From Allobosea sp. BK604 (GTDB lineage Bacteria; Pseudomonadota; Alphaproteobacteria; Rhizobiales; Beijerinckiaceae), in the NCBI RefSeq assembly GCF_004341515.1, contig NZ_SLZF01000010.1, positions 1 to 64,000 on the forward strand: a stretch of 64,000 nucleotides of DNA, given 5' to 3'. The notes under the pieces were generated by a model. The model was not told the DNA's origin, did not search any database, and saw nothing but the letters and a program-made list of their open reading frames with translations. The position numbers and the translations under genes are program-made. Every line of letters starts with the position of its first letter. Within the stretch, counting starts at the first letter, position 1. Below are positions 8,193-16,563 of the stretch, piece by piece.

Positions 8193-9326
8193 TCAGCCCG
8201 CGCGCGGCACGCTCTTGCGCTGGCCGCTCTCGGCCGAAGCCTCGATCAGCTCGAGCAGGCGCTGATGCTCGAGCGCGTCGGCGAAGCTGGGCAGGGCCGG
8301 CGTGCCGTTGCGGATCGCCTCCGCCAGCCGGACCAGGAGCTGCGCGCTGAAGAAGGGCGGCCCGGCCGGCATATCGGGCGGCGCCATATTATAATGAGTG
8401 GGCACGTCGAGCTCCTTGAACTCGCGGGCGCCGCGCCGGGCGCTCATCACGGCGAGGTCGGCGCGCTGCAGGCCAACCGTGGTGACGACCACCGGCGGCC
8501 TGGTGGCGATGACGAGGTCGCCGTCGGTGCCGTTGATCTCCAGGCGCACGCCGGTCGGCGCGTACATGTCGGTCTTGATATGGAGGCTGGCGACGGCGCC
8601 GCTTTCGAGCCGGCCCTGGACCAGCAACTGGTCGGGCGCGGTGACGTCGAGCACCTCATTGGTGCCGACGATGGCGGTCTTCTTGTGCTGCGTGGTCAAG
8701 ACCGCCGAAAGCTCCGAGAAGCCGCCGAGCATGTGCTTGAGGCTGTCGAGCGAATGGCCGCCGGCGACCGTCAGGGCCGTGGCGCCGGCGCGCTTGTCGG
8801 TGCGGTAGGCTTCGCCCGGCGGCAGCTTCGCGCCGGAATTGGCGAGCGATGACGTGAAGGTATAGGAGATGACCTCGCCGACATGGCCGTCGCGGACGAG
8901 ATCACGGATGAAGTTCAGGGTCGGGTTGGCGCGGCCCTGCAGGCCGACCATGTGCTTGACGCCAGAGGCTTCCGCCGCGCGCAGCATCGACTGCGCCTCG
9001 GTGCTGTCGAGCCCGAGCGGCCATTCGCAGAAGACGTGCTTGCCGGCATCGGCCGCGGCCTCGACCAGTTCCCTGTGCTGCGCGACCTTCACCGCGACGA
9101 TGACGAGGTCGACATCCTCGCGGGTGACGAGCTGGCGCCAGTCGGCGAGCGCATGGGGCACGTTAAAGCGCTTCGCCGTCTCGTCAGCGCTCTCCTGGCG
9201 CGTGGTGCAGACGGCGGTCACCGCATATTGCGGCAGCTTCGCCAGGGCGGGCAGATGCGCGGTGATGCCCCAGCCGCGCTCCGGGTTCGCGCCGATGATA
9301 CCGACGCGGATCTGCTGTTCAGCCAT
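8193..9326 (-). CDS. Gfo/Idh/MocA family oxidoreductase (Gal80-like branch)
   Basis: 377 residues. The N-terminal Rossmann fold IRVGIIGANPERGWGITAHL resembles Gal80/galactose-1-dehydrogenase-like members. VFCEWPLGLD near residue 105 corresponds to the family's EKP motif, with W replacing K. The family oxidises sugars, inositols or carboxylated cyclic compounds with NAD(P). It follows tctA by 43 nt and so is probably co-transcribed with tctBA, pointing to metabolism of the imported carboxylate. The Lys-to-Trp change at the EKP position could reduce hydride-transfer activity and is worth noting. Confidence 0.87.
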   Translation of the reverse strand: MAEQQIRVGIIGANPERGWGITAHLPALAKLPQYAVTAVCTTRQESADETAKRFNVPHALADWRQLVTREDVDLVIVAVKVAQHRELVEAAADAGKHVFCEWPLGLDSTEAQSMLRAAEASGVKHMVGLQGRANPTLNFIRDLVRDGHVGEVISYTFTSSLANSGAKLPPGEAYRTDKRAGATALTVAGGHSLDSLKHMLGGFSELSAVLTTQHKKTAIVGTNEVLDVTAPDQLLVQGRLESGAVASLHIKTDMYAPTGVRLEINGTDGDLVIATRPPVVVTTVGLQRADLAVMSARRGAREFKELDVPTHYNMAPPDMPAGPPFFSAQLLVRLAEAIRNGTPALPSFADALEHQRLLELIEASAESGQRKSVPRAG

Positions 9327-9369
9327 GTGTGATGTCCTTTGAAACGGTGTCGGGTCCGCCGGCGCAGGC

Positions 9370-10878
9370 TCAGCGATCCTCGACGAAGGCGGTCTCGCGC
9401 GTCTTCTGGAAGGAGGGCAGCATGATCAGGATCAGCAGCGCGACGGCGGCGGCGAGCAGCACGGCGCTGATCGGGCTGGTGACGAAGGTCATCGGATTGC
9501 CGCCTGAAAGCTGCATCGCCCGGCGCAGGTTCTCCTCCATCAGCGGCCCGAGCACGAAGGCGAGCAGAAGCGGCGCCGGCTCGAAGCCCCATTTCATGAA
9601 GAGATAGCCGACGAAGCCGAACAGGATGAGCAGCGTGACGTCGAAGGTGCTGTTGTTGAGCGTGTAGACGCCGATGCAGCAGAACACGATGATCGCCGGG
9701 TAGAACAGGTGGTAGGGGATCTTCAGGAGCGCGACCCAGACCCGGATCAGCGGCAGGTTGATCACCACCAGCATGATGTTGCCGATCAGCATCGAGGCGA
9801 TGACGCCCCAGAACAAGTCGGGATTCTTGGCCATGACCTGCGGACCGGGCTGGACGCCGTGGATCATCATCGCGCCGGCCATCAGGGCGATGACGGCATT
9901 GGCCGGAATGCCGAGCGTGAGCAGCGGAATGAAGGAGGTCTGCGCACCGGCGTTGTTGGCCGATTCCGGTGCGGCGACGCCCTCGACCGCGCCACGGCCG
10001 AAGCGCTGCGGCTGCTTCGAAAGGCGCTTCTCGGCGGAATAGGCGACGAAGGAGGACAGCATCGCGCCGCCGCCGGGCAGGAGGCCGAGGAAGAGGCCGA
10101 TGCCGGTGCCGCGCAGCACCGCCTTCCAGGCGCGGCGGAAATCATCGAGCGTCGGCCAGAGATTCTCGATGCGTCCGCTGATCGTGACGCGCTGCTCCGG
10201 CTTCTCCAGATTGGAGATGATCTCGGCGATGGCGAAGAGGCCCATGGCGAGCGGCACGAAATTGATGCCGTCGGCGAGGTCGGGAATGCCGAAGGTCATG
10301 CGCCTGGCGCCGGATTCGACATCGGTGCCGACCGAGGCGAGCAGCAGGCCGAGGATGATCATCGCCAGTGCCTTCACCAGCGAGCCCTGGGCGAGAACGA
10401 TCGCGGCGACGAGGCCGAGCACCATCAGCGAGAAATAATCGGCCGGGCCGAAGGCGAGCGCGACTGCGGCCAGCGGCGGGGCGAAGAGCGCGATGAAGAA
10501 GGTCGCGACGATGCCGGCGAAGAGCGAGCCGAGAGCGGCGACGGCGAGCGCGGCGCCGGCGCGGCCTTGCCGGGCCATCTGGTAGCCGTCGAGGCAGGTC
10601 ACGACCGAGGAGTTCTCGCCCGGCAGGTTGACCAGGATCGCCGTGGTCGAGCCGCCATATTGCGCGCCATAATAGATGCCGGCGAGCATGATCAGCGCCG
10701 AGGTCGGCTCCAGGTAGAAGGTCGCGGGCAGCAGCATCGCCACGGTGGCGACCGGGCCGATGCCGGGCAGGACGCCGATCAGCGTGCCGACCAGCGCGCC
10801 GATGAAGCAATAGAGCAGGTTGATGGGCAGGATCGCGATGCTGAGCCCATGCAGCAGGCCGGCGAGACTATCGATCAT
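9370..10878 (-). CDS. tctA: Tripartite tricarboxylate transporter large permease TctA
   Basis: 502 residues from ATG at 10878, with a GTG one codon earlier as an alternative. It has about a dozen hydrophobic segments and family signatures: LIGVLPGIGPVATVAMLLP near residue 38, GGSTTAILVNLPGENSSVVT near residue 76, and LGLLPGGGAMLSSFVAYSAE near residue 265. The last two match the duplicated PGxG loops of TctA proteins. The tctB stop and this start share a base (TGATG), which suggests coupled translation. The partner binding protein is probably that at 15455-16429. The family imports citrate-like or aromatic dicarboxylates driven by ion gradients. Confidence 0.94.
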   Translation of the reverse strand: MIDSLAGLLHGLSIAILPINLLYCFIGALVGTLIGVLPGIGPVATVAMLLPATFYLEPTSALIMLAGIYYGAQYGGSTTAILVNLPGENSSVVTCLDGYQMARQGRAGAALAVAALGSLFAGIVATFFIALFAPPLAAVALAFGPADYFSLMVLGLVAAIVLAQGSLVKALAMIILGLLLASVGTDVESGARRMTFGIPDLADGINFVPLAMGLFAIAEIISNLEKPEQRVTISGRIENLWPTLDDFRRAWKAVLRGTGIGLFLGLLPGGGAMLSSFVAYSAEKRLSKQPQRFGRGAVEGVAAPESANNAGAQTSFIPLLTLGIPANAVIALMAGAMMIHGVQPGPQVMAKNPDLFWGVIASMLIGNIMLVVINLPLIRVWVALLKIPYHLFYPAIIVFCCIGVYTLNNSTFDVTLLILFGFVGYLFMKWGFEPAPLLLAFVLGPLMEENLRRAMQLSGGNPMTFVTSPISAVLLAAAVALLILIMLPSFQKTRETAFVEDR

Positions 10879-11339
10879 CACAGGCTCCCGAAGCTCGGCC
10901 AGACCGGCATGGACAGGCTGAGGCCCTTGACGAAGACGCCGACGCTGAAGGCGGCGAGGATCGCGGCCATCGCGGCGATCTGCAGCGCACGCGTCTCGCG
11001 GTTGGCCATGGCCGAGATCAAGACCACGCCCACCACGGCGACGACCAGGCCGAGGCGCTCGAGCGTCGCGGCGAAGAAGGCGACGCTGGCGAGCACGAAG
11101 ATGATCGGTCGCGGCACCCAGCGCTCGAGCGGCGGTCCCTCGCTCATCACGCCCTGGACGAGCATGATCAGGCCGAAGCAGAGCTGGATGATGCAGAGCA
11201 GGCGCGGTGCGTAGCCCGGCCCCATCTCCAGCGTCGTGCCCTGGCGCAGCGGCGCGCAGAGCCAGAGCGCCAGCAGCGCGACGGCTATCAGGAACAGGCC
11301 GCCGATGACGTCATTCGGGTTTCGGATCTGCTTCAGCAT
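10878..11339 (-). CDS. tctB: Tripartite tricarboxylate transporter small permease TctB
   Basis: 153 residues with four predicted membrane helices: residues about 10-30, 45-65, 80-115 as two short helices, and 120-145. The middle contains the MGPGYAPRLLCIIQ motif typical of TctB. ATG at 11339 is preceded by GAGGAGG at good spacing, and the longer frame to 11387 is rejected. It overlaps tctA by one base. Upstream, 11340-11546 holds a dispersed palindromic repeat, which separates this operon from the dehydrogenase/CoA-transferase operon transcribed in the same direction. Confidence 0.88.
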   Translation of the reverse strand: MLKQIRNPNDVIGGLFLIAVALLALWLCAPLRQGTTLEMGPGYAPRLLCIIQLCFGLIMLVQGVMSEGPPLERWVPRPIIFVLASVAFFAATLERLGLVVAVVGVVLISAMANRETRALQIAAMAAILAAFSVGVFVKGLSLSMPVWPSFGSL

Positions 11340-11447
11340 GCCCGTTTTCCTCCTCGAGAGCGCGCGCCTGGCTCTTGCGGCCGGCACGTTCTGGTCTTGT
11401 CGTTGCAGTCCGGGCTCTGCGGCCCGTTCCCTCTGGTCTTATCGCTT

Positions 11448-11550
11448 GAGCATTTTCGCGCTTCTCCGAACCGCGAAAATTCTCTAACTATCTGTTTTGA
11501 CGCATTTTCTTCAGGCGAACCGATATCCACTTCGCTCGAAAATGCTCTAG
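11448..11550. repeat. Dispersed palindromic repeat element, copy 1
   Basis: About 103 bp bounded by perfect 11-bp inverted ends, GAGCATTTTCG (11448-11458) and CGAAAATGCTC (11537-11547). The interior CGCATTTTCTTCA and ATCCACTTCGCTCGAAAATG are nearly identical to the copy at 25589-25697 and similar to that at 24523-24622. The terminal CTAG supplies the TAG stop codon of the adjacent short-chain dehydrogenase. Such elements are scattered between genes in many Hyphomicrobiales. It carries no coding capacity. Confidence 0.8.
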
Positions 11551-12305
11551 CCTATCAGACGCCCGCCATCGACGGGCATGACGATGCCCGTGACATATTC
11601 GGCTTCGTCCGAGGACAGGAAGACGGCGGCGGCGGCGATATCCGTCGGGCGACAGAGGCGCCCGAGCGGGATCGTGGTCACCAGCCGGTCATGCGCGGCC
11701 TCGGCTTCCGCCTCGTCCTTGAACATTTCGGCGAACATCGGCGTGCGCCCGACGGCGGGCGCGATCGCGTTCACGCGGATGCGGTCCGGCGCGAATTCGC
11801 CGGCCATGGACTGGGTGATCGAGATCACCGCCGCCTTGGTGGCGTTGTACCAGGTCATGCCCGGGCGCGGGCGCATCGCCGTCACCGAGGCGATGTTGAT
11901 CACCGAGCCGCCGCCGACGCGGCGCAGAACCGGCATGGCATGGGCCGCCATGTGATAGAGGCTCTTGATGTTGATCGTCAGCAGCCGGTCGACCTCGGCC
12001 TCTGGCGTGCGGCCGGTGCGGGAAGGGTGCTGCGTGATCGCGGCATTGTTGATCAGGACATCGAAGCCGCCGAACTGGGCATCGACCTGCTTCACCATCG
12101 CCGCGACCGAGGGGCCGTCGGCGACATCGCATTGCACCGCGATCGCTGCGCCAGCGCCGGATTCCGCCGCGACCTGCTTCGCCGAGTCGAGATTGAGGTC
12201 GACGCAGGCGACGCGCGCACCCTCGGCGCGGAAGCGCCGCGCCATCTCGGCGCCGTAACCCGAGCCCGCGCCGGTGATCAGTGCCGTCTTGCCGTCTAGC
12301 CGCAT
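11547..12305 (-). CDS. Short-chain dehydrogenase/reductase (SDR), classical
   Basis: 252 residues. The cofactor motif TGAGSGYG is at 11-18, NNAA at about 86-89, the catalytic Ser140, and Tyr153/Lys157 in WYNATKAAV, so the active site is intact. Asp36 after the second strand favours NAD over NADP. ATG at 12305 begins immediately after the enoyl-CoA hydratase stop; the longer frame to 12368 runs inside that gene. It is the last gene of a CoA-transferase / enoyl-CoA hydratase / SDR operon, consistent with oxidation of a 3-hydroxyacyl intermediate. The stop codon lies within a dispersed repeat, so the C-terminus may have been set by repeat insertion. Confidence 0.9.
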   Translation of the reverse strand: MRLDGKTALITGAGSGYGAEMARRFRAEGARVACVDLNLDSAKQVAAESGAGAAIAVQCDVADGPSVAAMVKQVDAQFGGFDVLINNAAITQHPSRTGRTPEAEVDRLLTINIKSLYHMAAHAMPVLRRVGGGSVINIASVTAMRPRPGMTWYNATKAAVISITQSMAGEFAPDRIRVNAIAPAVGRTPMFAEMFKDEAEAEAAHDRLVTTIPLGRLCRPTDIAAAAVFLSSDEAEYVTGIVMPVDGGRLIG

Positions 12306-12306
12306 C

Positions 12307-13083
12307 TTATCGTCCCACGAAAACAGGTTGGCGCTTTTCGACGAAGGCGCGCTTCGCCTCCTGCGCATCCTCGGTCCGGCCGAGCTTCGTCGTCATCTCC
12401 TGCTCGAAACGGTAGCCGTCGCGCAGGGTGAGGTTCTCGACCAGATTGAAGGAATCCTTGATCAGCTGGATCGCGAGCGGGCTCTTGGCGGCAAGCTCGG
12501 CCGCCAGCGCCATCGCCGCCGGCATGAGCTCGGCAGCCGGCCGCAGCTCGTCGACCACGCCGAGCCGGTAGAGCTCGGCCGTGGTGATGCGCCGCCCGGT
12601 CAGGAGCAGGCGGCGCGCCATGGTCGGGGTGAAATGGCGCTGCAGGAACTTGACGCCGCCGGCCAGGCCGACATCGACCTCCGGCATGGCGCAGAACGTG
12701 TCCTCGTCGGCAATGATCATGTCGCAGGACAGGGCCAGCGCGAAGCCGGCGCCGAGGGCCGGGCCGCTCAGCGCTGCGATGACCGGCTTCGGGCAGTCCA
12801 TGACTGCGTAGAAGACCTCGCGCACCAGCCGGTTGAGGCGCCGATAGTCTCCGGCGTGCGGGGTCAGGGCGGCACGCTCCTTGATATCGGCGCCGGCGGA
12901 GAACGAGCGGGTGCTGCCGGTCAGGACGATGGCCCTGACATCCTCACGATCCGACAGATCGTCGAACATGTGCAGCAGCTCCTCGCGGAGCTCGCGGCTG
13001 AGCGCGTTCACCGGCGGGCGGCTCATGGTGACGGTGGCGACGCTGTCCGCCACCGCCAGGCTGAGATGCTTGAACTCCATCAC
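12307..13083 (-). CDS. Enoyl-CoA hydratase/isomerase family protein
   Basis: 258 residues of the crotonase fold. It contains SFSAGADIKERA near residue 65 (oxyanion-hole region) and CPKPVIAALSGPALGAGFAL near residue 100, with Glu at the usual MPEVDVGLAGG position. It hydrates or isomerises enoyl-CoA thioesters. The start overlaps the CoA-transferase stop by ATGA and the SDR follows directly. This makes a short beta-oxidation-like pathway: activate to the CoA ester, hydrate, oxidise. The native acid is not indicated, though the nearby tctBA suggests a di- or tricarboxylate. Confidence 0.9.
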   Translation of the reverse strand: MMEFKHLSLAVADSVATVTMSRPPVNALSRELREELLHMFDDLSDREDVRAIVLTGSTRSFSAGADIKERAALTPHAGDYRRLNRLVREVFYAVMDCPKPVIAALSGPALGAGFALALSCDMIIADEDTFCAMPEVDVGLAGGVKFLQRHFTPTMARRLLLTGRRITTAELYRLGVVDELRPAAELMPAAMALAAELAAKSPLAIQLIKDSFNLVENLTLRDGYRFEQEMTTKLGRTEDAQEAKRAFVEKRQPVFVGR

Positions 13084-14255
13084 TGGCTCTCGCTGGTTGC
13101 CATGGCTGGGGCAGGCGCGGCGGCGGCGAGCTCGCGCCTGATCTCGGCGCCGTGCTCGTCGAGCACGGGTGGCGGGGTCATGACGATGCCGTCGCGATTG
13201 CCGTCATAGACGATCGGGGTGCGCAAGGTGCGGACCTCGCCCTCGGTCGGGTGGACCAGCGTCCGGTCGATGCCGAGATGGCGCACCTGCGGGTCGGCGA
13301 CGACCTCGTCGGCGCCCAGCACCGGCGCGTGCGGCACGTCCGCAGCCTCCAGCAGCGGCAGCCAATGGGCCCGCGGCTGGCTGGCGAAGATCGGCCGCAG
13401 CACGTCCTCGAGCTGATCGTGGTTGCGGACGCGGTCCATGCGCTGGACGAAGCGCGGGTCCTGGGCCAGGTCCGGCCGGCCGATCGCCTGCAGCAGGCCG
13501 TTCCAGAACTTTGGCGGCGAGGAGAGATGCAGCGCGATGGTGCGGCCATCGGCGCAGCGGAAGGCGAGCGATTGCGAAACCCGGCCGCGATCGCGCGGGG
13601 AGGGCACCTTGCCGTTGACGAAATAGCCCTGGAACTGCTCGACGGCGAAATGCATCGTCGCTTCCAGCATGGAGATCTCGACGAGGCGGCCCTGGCCGGT
13701 GCGCTCGCGCTCCATCAGGGCGCCCATGATGCCGAGGGCGGCATAGAGGCCGGTTACCGAGTCCGAGACCGCCGGACCGACGATGCGGGGCTCCTCTGGC
13801 GAGACGAACATGCTGAGGAAGCCCGAGACCGCCTGCGCAACTGTGTCATAGGCCGGGCGGCGCGCGTAGGGACCGTCACGGCCGAAGCCAGTGATCTCGC
13901 AATGGACCAGCCGCGGATTGAGGGTGCGGGCCTGTTCCGGGCCGATGCCGAACCTGTCGGCGGCGCCCGGCCGCGAGTTCTGGATCAGCACGTCGGCCCC
14001 AGCGATCAGATCACGAAAGGCCGCTTGGTCCTGCTCCAGCTCGAAATCGAGCGCGATCGAACGCTTGTTACGGTTGAAGGCCTGGAATTGCGGGCCGTAG
14101 AGACCCTTCTCGAAGCTGCGGAACGGGTCGCCGCTGCCGGCGCGCTCGACCTTGACGACGTCGGCGCCGAGATCGGCAAGCAGCATCGCCGCATAGGGGC
14201 CGGTGATGAAGCGGCCGAACTCGATGACGCGGATGCCCGCTAGGACGCGGGTCAT
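13080..14255 (-). CDS. CaiB/BaiF (family III) CoA-transferase
   Basis: 391 residues. The opening LAGIRVIEFGRFITGPYAAM, DLGADVVKVERAGSGDPFR and FNRNKRSIALDF are the diagnostic N-terminal motifs of formyl-CoA-transferase-like enzymes. These move CoA between carboxylic acids through a ping-pong mechanism. ATG at 14255 is chosen from conservation; the frame extends further without family sequence. It is the first gene of the operon with enoyl-CoA hydratase and SDR, divergent from a LysR regulator across about 150 nt. The role is activation of an imported acid to its CoA thioester. Confidence 0.92.
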   Translation of the reverse strand: MTRVLAGIRVIEFGRFITGPYAAMLLADLGADVVKVERAGSGDPFRSFEKGLYGPQFQAFNRNKRSIALDFELEQDQAAFRDLIAGADVLIQNSRPGAADRFGIGPEQARTLNPRLVHCEITGFGRDGPYARRPAYDTVAQAVSGFLSMFVSPEEPRIVGPAVSDSVTGLYAALGIMGALMERERTGQGRLVEISMLEATMHFAVEQFQGYFVNGKVPSPRDRGRVSQSLAFRCADGRTIALHLSSPPKFWNGLLQAIGRPDLAQDPRFVQRMDRVRNHDQLEDVLRPIFASQPRAHWLPLLEAADVPHAPVLGADEVVADPQVRHLGIDRTLVHPTEGEVRTLRTPIVYDGNRDGIVMTPPPVLDEHGAEIRRELAAAAPAPAMATSESQ

Positions 14256-14339
14256 GGCTGCGGACCCTGGAACGAAGGAGGGGAAAGGCGCTGCACGGCC
14301 CGAACATCTCGATTGCGTGACATGCAACGAGGGGAGCGA

Positions 14340-14364
14340 CTTGGTGCTTTCAATGCAAACCAAG
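14340..14364. promoter_or_regulatory. Candidate LysR-type operator between divergent genes
   Basis: CTTGGT (14340-14345) and ACCAAG (14359-14364) form a dyad spaced by 13 nt in the region between the CoA-transferase start (14255) and the LysR start (14410). The position and spacing fit a LysR-family regulatory site of the T-N11-A kind, but the match is short. Confidence 0.35.
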
Positions 14365-14409
14365 TTAGATCAATCTCGGTTGCAGTTTTTTAAATCGAAA
14401 TGCCCCGCC

Positions 14410-15324
14410 ATGCTGCGCCTGCCGCCGTTGAACGCCATCCGGGTCTTCGAGGCCGCCGGGCGCCATCTCAGCTTCAAGGATGCTGCAACCGAGCTCTGCG
14501 TGACGCCGGGCGCGGTCAGCCGGCACGTGATGAACCTGGAGCAGCATCTCGGCGAGCGGCTGTTCGAGCGCCATCATCGCGAGGTCCGGCTGACGCAGCT
14601 CGGCGAGCTTTATCTGGCGACGGTGCGCCGGACGCTGACCGAGCTTTCCGACGCCACGGAGGCGCTGGCCGCGATCCGCGCCAAGGGGTTGCTGCGGCTG
14701 AAGGTGCCGCCGACCTTCGCGACGCTCTGGCTGGTGCCGCGGCTCGCCCGGTTGAAGGCGCAGCATCCCGACCTCACCCTCCAGATCACCACCTCGCATG
14801 ACCAGACCCGCTTCGCCGCCGACGAGATCGACGCCGCGATCGGCTATGGCGGCGATTATGGCGCCGATATCCAGGTCGATCGGCTCTTCGGCGAGGTGAT
14901 GGTACCGATCGTGGCGGGGGCGCGGGACGGGCAGGGCACTGTTTCCATCCCGCCCGAGTTGCTCGTGCAACGCACCCTGCTGCATTCGAGCCATCGCATG
15001 CAGGATTGGGGGCAATGGCTCGCGGCGGCGGGGCTTGGCCAAGTTGACCGCAACGAGGGGCTGGTCTTCGAGAATTCGAGCCTGACCTTCCGCGGCGCGA
15101 TCGAGGGCGTCGGCGTCGCGCTGACCCAGGTCGCCTTCGCACTCGACGAGCTCGAGAACGGTCGGCTGGTCATTCCCTGCGACATCCACTTGCGCGACGA
15201 GACCGCCTATGTGTTTGCTGTCCCGCGCGCCCGGCTGCGCGATGCGCGCGTTCAGCGCTTCCGCAACTGGATCGTCGAGGAGGCCCGCACGACCCGGGAG
15301 CGGGCGGCCCGTTTCCGCATCTGA
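14410..15324 (+). CDS. LysR family regulator, GcvA-like
   Basis: 304 residues. An N-terminal winged helix (LPPLNAIRVFEAAGRHLSF; ELCVTPGAVSRHVMNLEQ) is followed by a periplasmic-binding-like effector domain from about 90. The LPPLNAIRVFEA start is characteristic of the GcvA/AmpR-like branch. ATG at 14410 places the helix-turn-helix at the usual distance; an in-frame ATG at 14353 inside the candidate operator is less likely. It is divergent from the CoA-transferase / hydratase / SDR operon and upstream of the TctC-type binding protein, so it may control both. The inducer is presumably the transported acid or its CoA ester. Confidence 0.92.
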   Translation: MLRLPPLNAIRVFEAAGRHLSFKDAATELCVTPGAVSRHVMNLEQHLGERLFERHHREVRLTQLGELYLATVRRTLTELSDATEALAAIRAKGLLRLKVPPTFATLWLVPRLARLKAQHPDLTLQITTSHDQTRFAADEIDAAIGYGGDYGADIQVDRLFGEVMVPIVAGARDGQGTVSIPPELLVQRTLLHSSHRMQDWGQWLAAAGLGQVDRNEGLVFENSSLTFRGAIEGVGVALTQVAFALDELENGRLVIPCDIHLRDETAYVFAVPRARLRDARVQRFRNWIVEEARTTRERAARFRI

Positions 15325-15454
15325 AAACAGCCTTCGATCTTTGCATCCGCCGCACGTTGGATGTTCCAAAACCGGAACGCCCTGATCGTTGACGCAAAGG
15401 CGGGCGCTGTTAGCATTTCGACCAAAGGACAAGAAACTGTCGGGGAGGATCGAA

Positions 15455-16429
15455 ATGCGCAGAATGTTGACGGGCCTGATCGCGTCCGTAGTGATGGCCA
15501 TGAGCGCGCCGGTATCGGCGCAAGAATTTCCCAGTAAGCCCGTCCGCATTGTCGTGCCGTTCCTGCCTGGCGCCGGTAACGACGTCCTGGGCCGATTGAC
15601 GGCGGAGCATCTGAGCCCGCGGCTCGGCCAGCCTGTGACGGTCGAGAACAGGGCCGGCGCAGGATCGCAGATCGGCGTCGACTTCGTCGCGAAGTCTCCG
15701 CCCGACGGCTATACGCTGCTCTGGGCGGCGTCGGACGGCATCTCGGTGCTGCCGGCGGTCAAGGACAACATGCCCTACAAGGTGCCGGACGATTTCACCT
15801 TCGTCTCGCGCATCGTCGAATTGCCCTTCGCGCTGGTGGTCTCCTCGAAGCTGCCGATCAACTCGGTGGCGGACCTGCTCGCCTATGCCAAGGCCAATCC
15901 GGGCAAGCTGCGCTACGGCACGTCCGGCGTCGGCGGCGTGCCGCATATGGGCACGGTGCTGATGGAGAAGCGCGCCGGCATCAAGCTGCAGCACATTCCC
16001 TATCGCGGCGTCGCGGCAGTGGTGAACGACCTGCTTGGCGGCCATGTCGATATCGGCTTCGTCACCCCGCCGACCATCAAGCCGCATGCCGGCTCGACCG
16101 ACAAGATCAGGATCATCGCGACCACCGGCACGAAGCGCCATGCGCTCTTCCCGGATGTGCCGACCCTGATCGAGGCCGGCATTCCCGATGCGGTCATCAC
16201 AGCCTGGTACGGCGTGCTCGCGCCCGCCAAGCTGCCGGCGCCGGTGCTCGACAGGCTGACCAAGGACCTGCGTGCGACGCTCGCCGATCCGCAGGTGCAG
16301 CAGCGGCTGGACCAGCTCGGCTACACGCTCTCTCCGCTCGAAGGCGCGCCGTTCCGCGACTTCGTGGTCAACGACCTCAAGACCTGGACGGCGCTCGCCA
16401 AGAGCGAGAACATCAAGGTCGAGGAGTGA
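15455..16429 (+). CDS. Tripartite tricarboxylate transporter substrate-binding protein (TctC/Bug)
   Basis: 324 residues with a signal peptide cleaved near residue 22 (VSA/QEF). The mature protein starts FPSKPVRIVVPFLPGAGNDV, the near-invariant opening of Bug/TctC proteins, followed by VENRAGAGSQIG and SPPDGYTLLWAAS. GGGGAGGATCGAA precedes ATG 15455. It captures a carboxylate in the periplasm for a TctAB permease. The only TctAB pair in the window is at 9370-11339 on the opposite strand, about 4 kb away. It is followed by a Gfo/Idh/MocA dehydrogenase, repeating the transporter-plus-dehydrogenase theme. Confidence 0.93.
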   Translation: MRRMLTGLIASVVMAMSAPVSAQEFPSKPVRIVVPFLPGAGNDVLGRLTAEHLSPRLGQPVTVENRAGAGSQIGVDFVAKSPPDGYTLLWAASDGISVLPAVKDNMPYKVPDDFTFVSRIVELPFALVVSSKLPINSVADLLAYAKANPGKLRYGTSGVGGVPHMGTVLMEKRAGIKLQHIPYRGVAAVVNDLLGGHVDIGFVTPPTIKPHAGSTDKIRIIATTGTKRHALFPDVPTLIEAGIPDAVITAWYGVLAPAKLPAPVLDRLTKDLRATLADPQVQQRLDQLGYTLSPLEGAPFRDFVVNDLKTWTALAKSENIKVEE

Positions 16430-16442
16430 CCTGAAAAATACT

Positions 16443-16470
16443 GCCGCGCGCCGTTCCGGCGGTGCGCGGC
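16443..16470 (+). terminator. Strong hairpin after the TctC gene
   Basis: GCCGCGCGCCG (16443-16453) pairs with CGGTGCGCGGC (16460-16470), with a single G-U wobble and a 6-nt loop. It begins 13 nt after the TctC-type stop codon. No U-tract follows, so it may be a partial terminator or an mRNA 3'-end stabiliser before the dehydrogenase at 16564. Confidence 0.4.
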
Positions 16471-16563
16471 CCCTCACAATTGCCAAGGCCGTGTCGATCT
16501 GCCCAACGCCCCGCGCTTGCGGGGCGAGCCTTATCGCACGCCACGCGACGAGAAGGCGAACTC

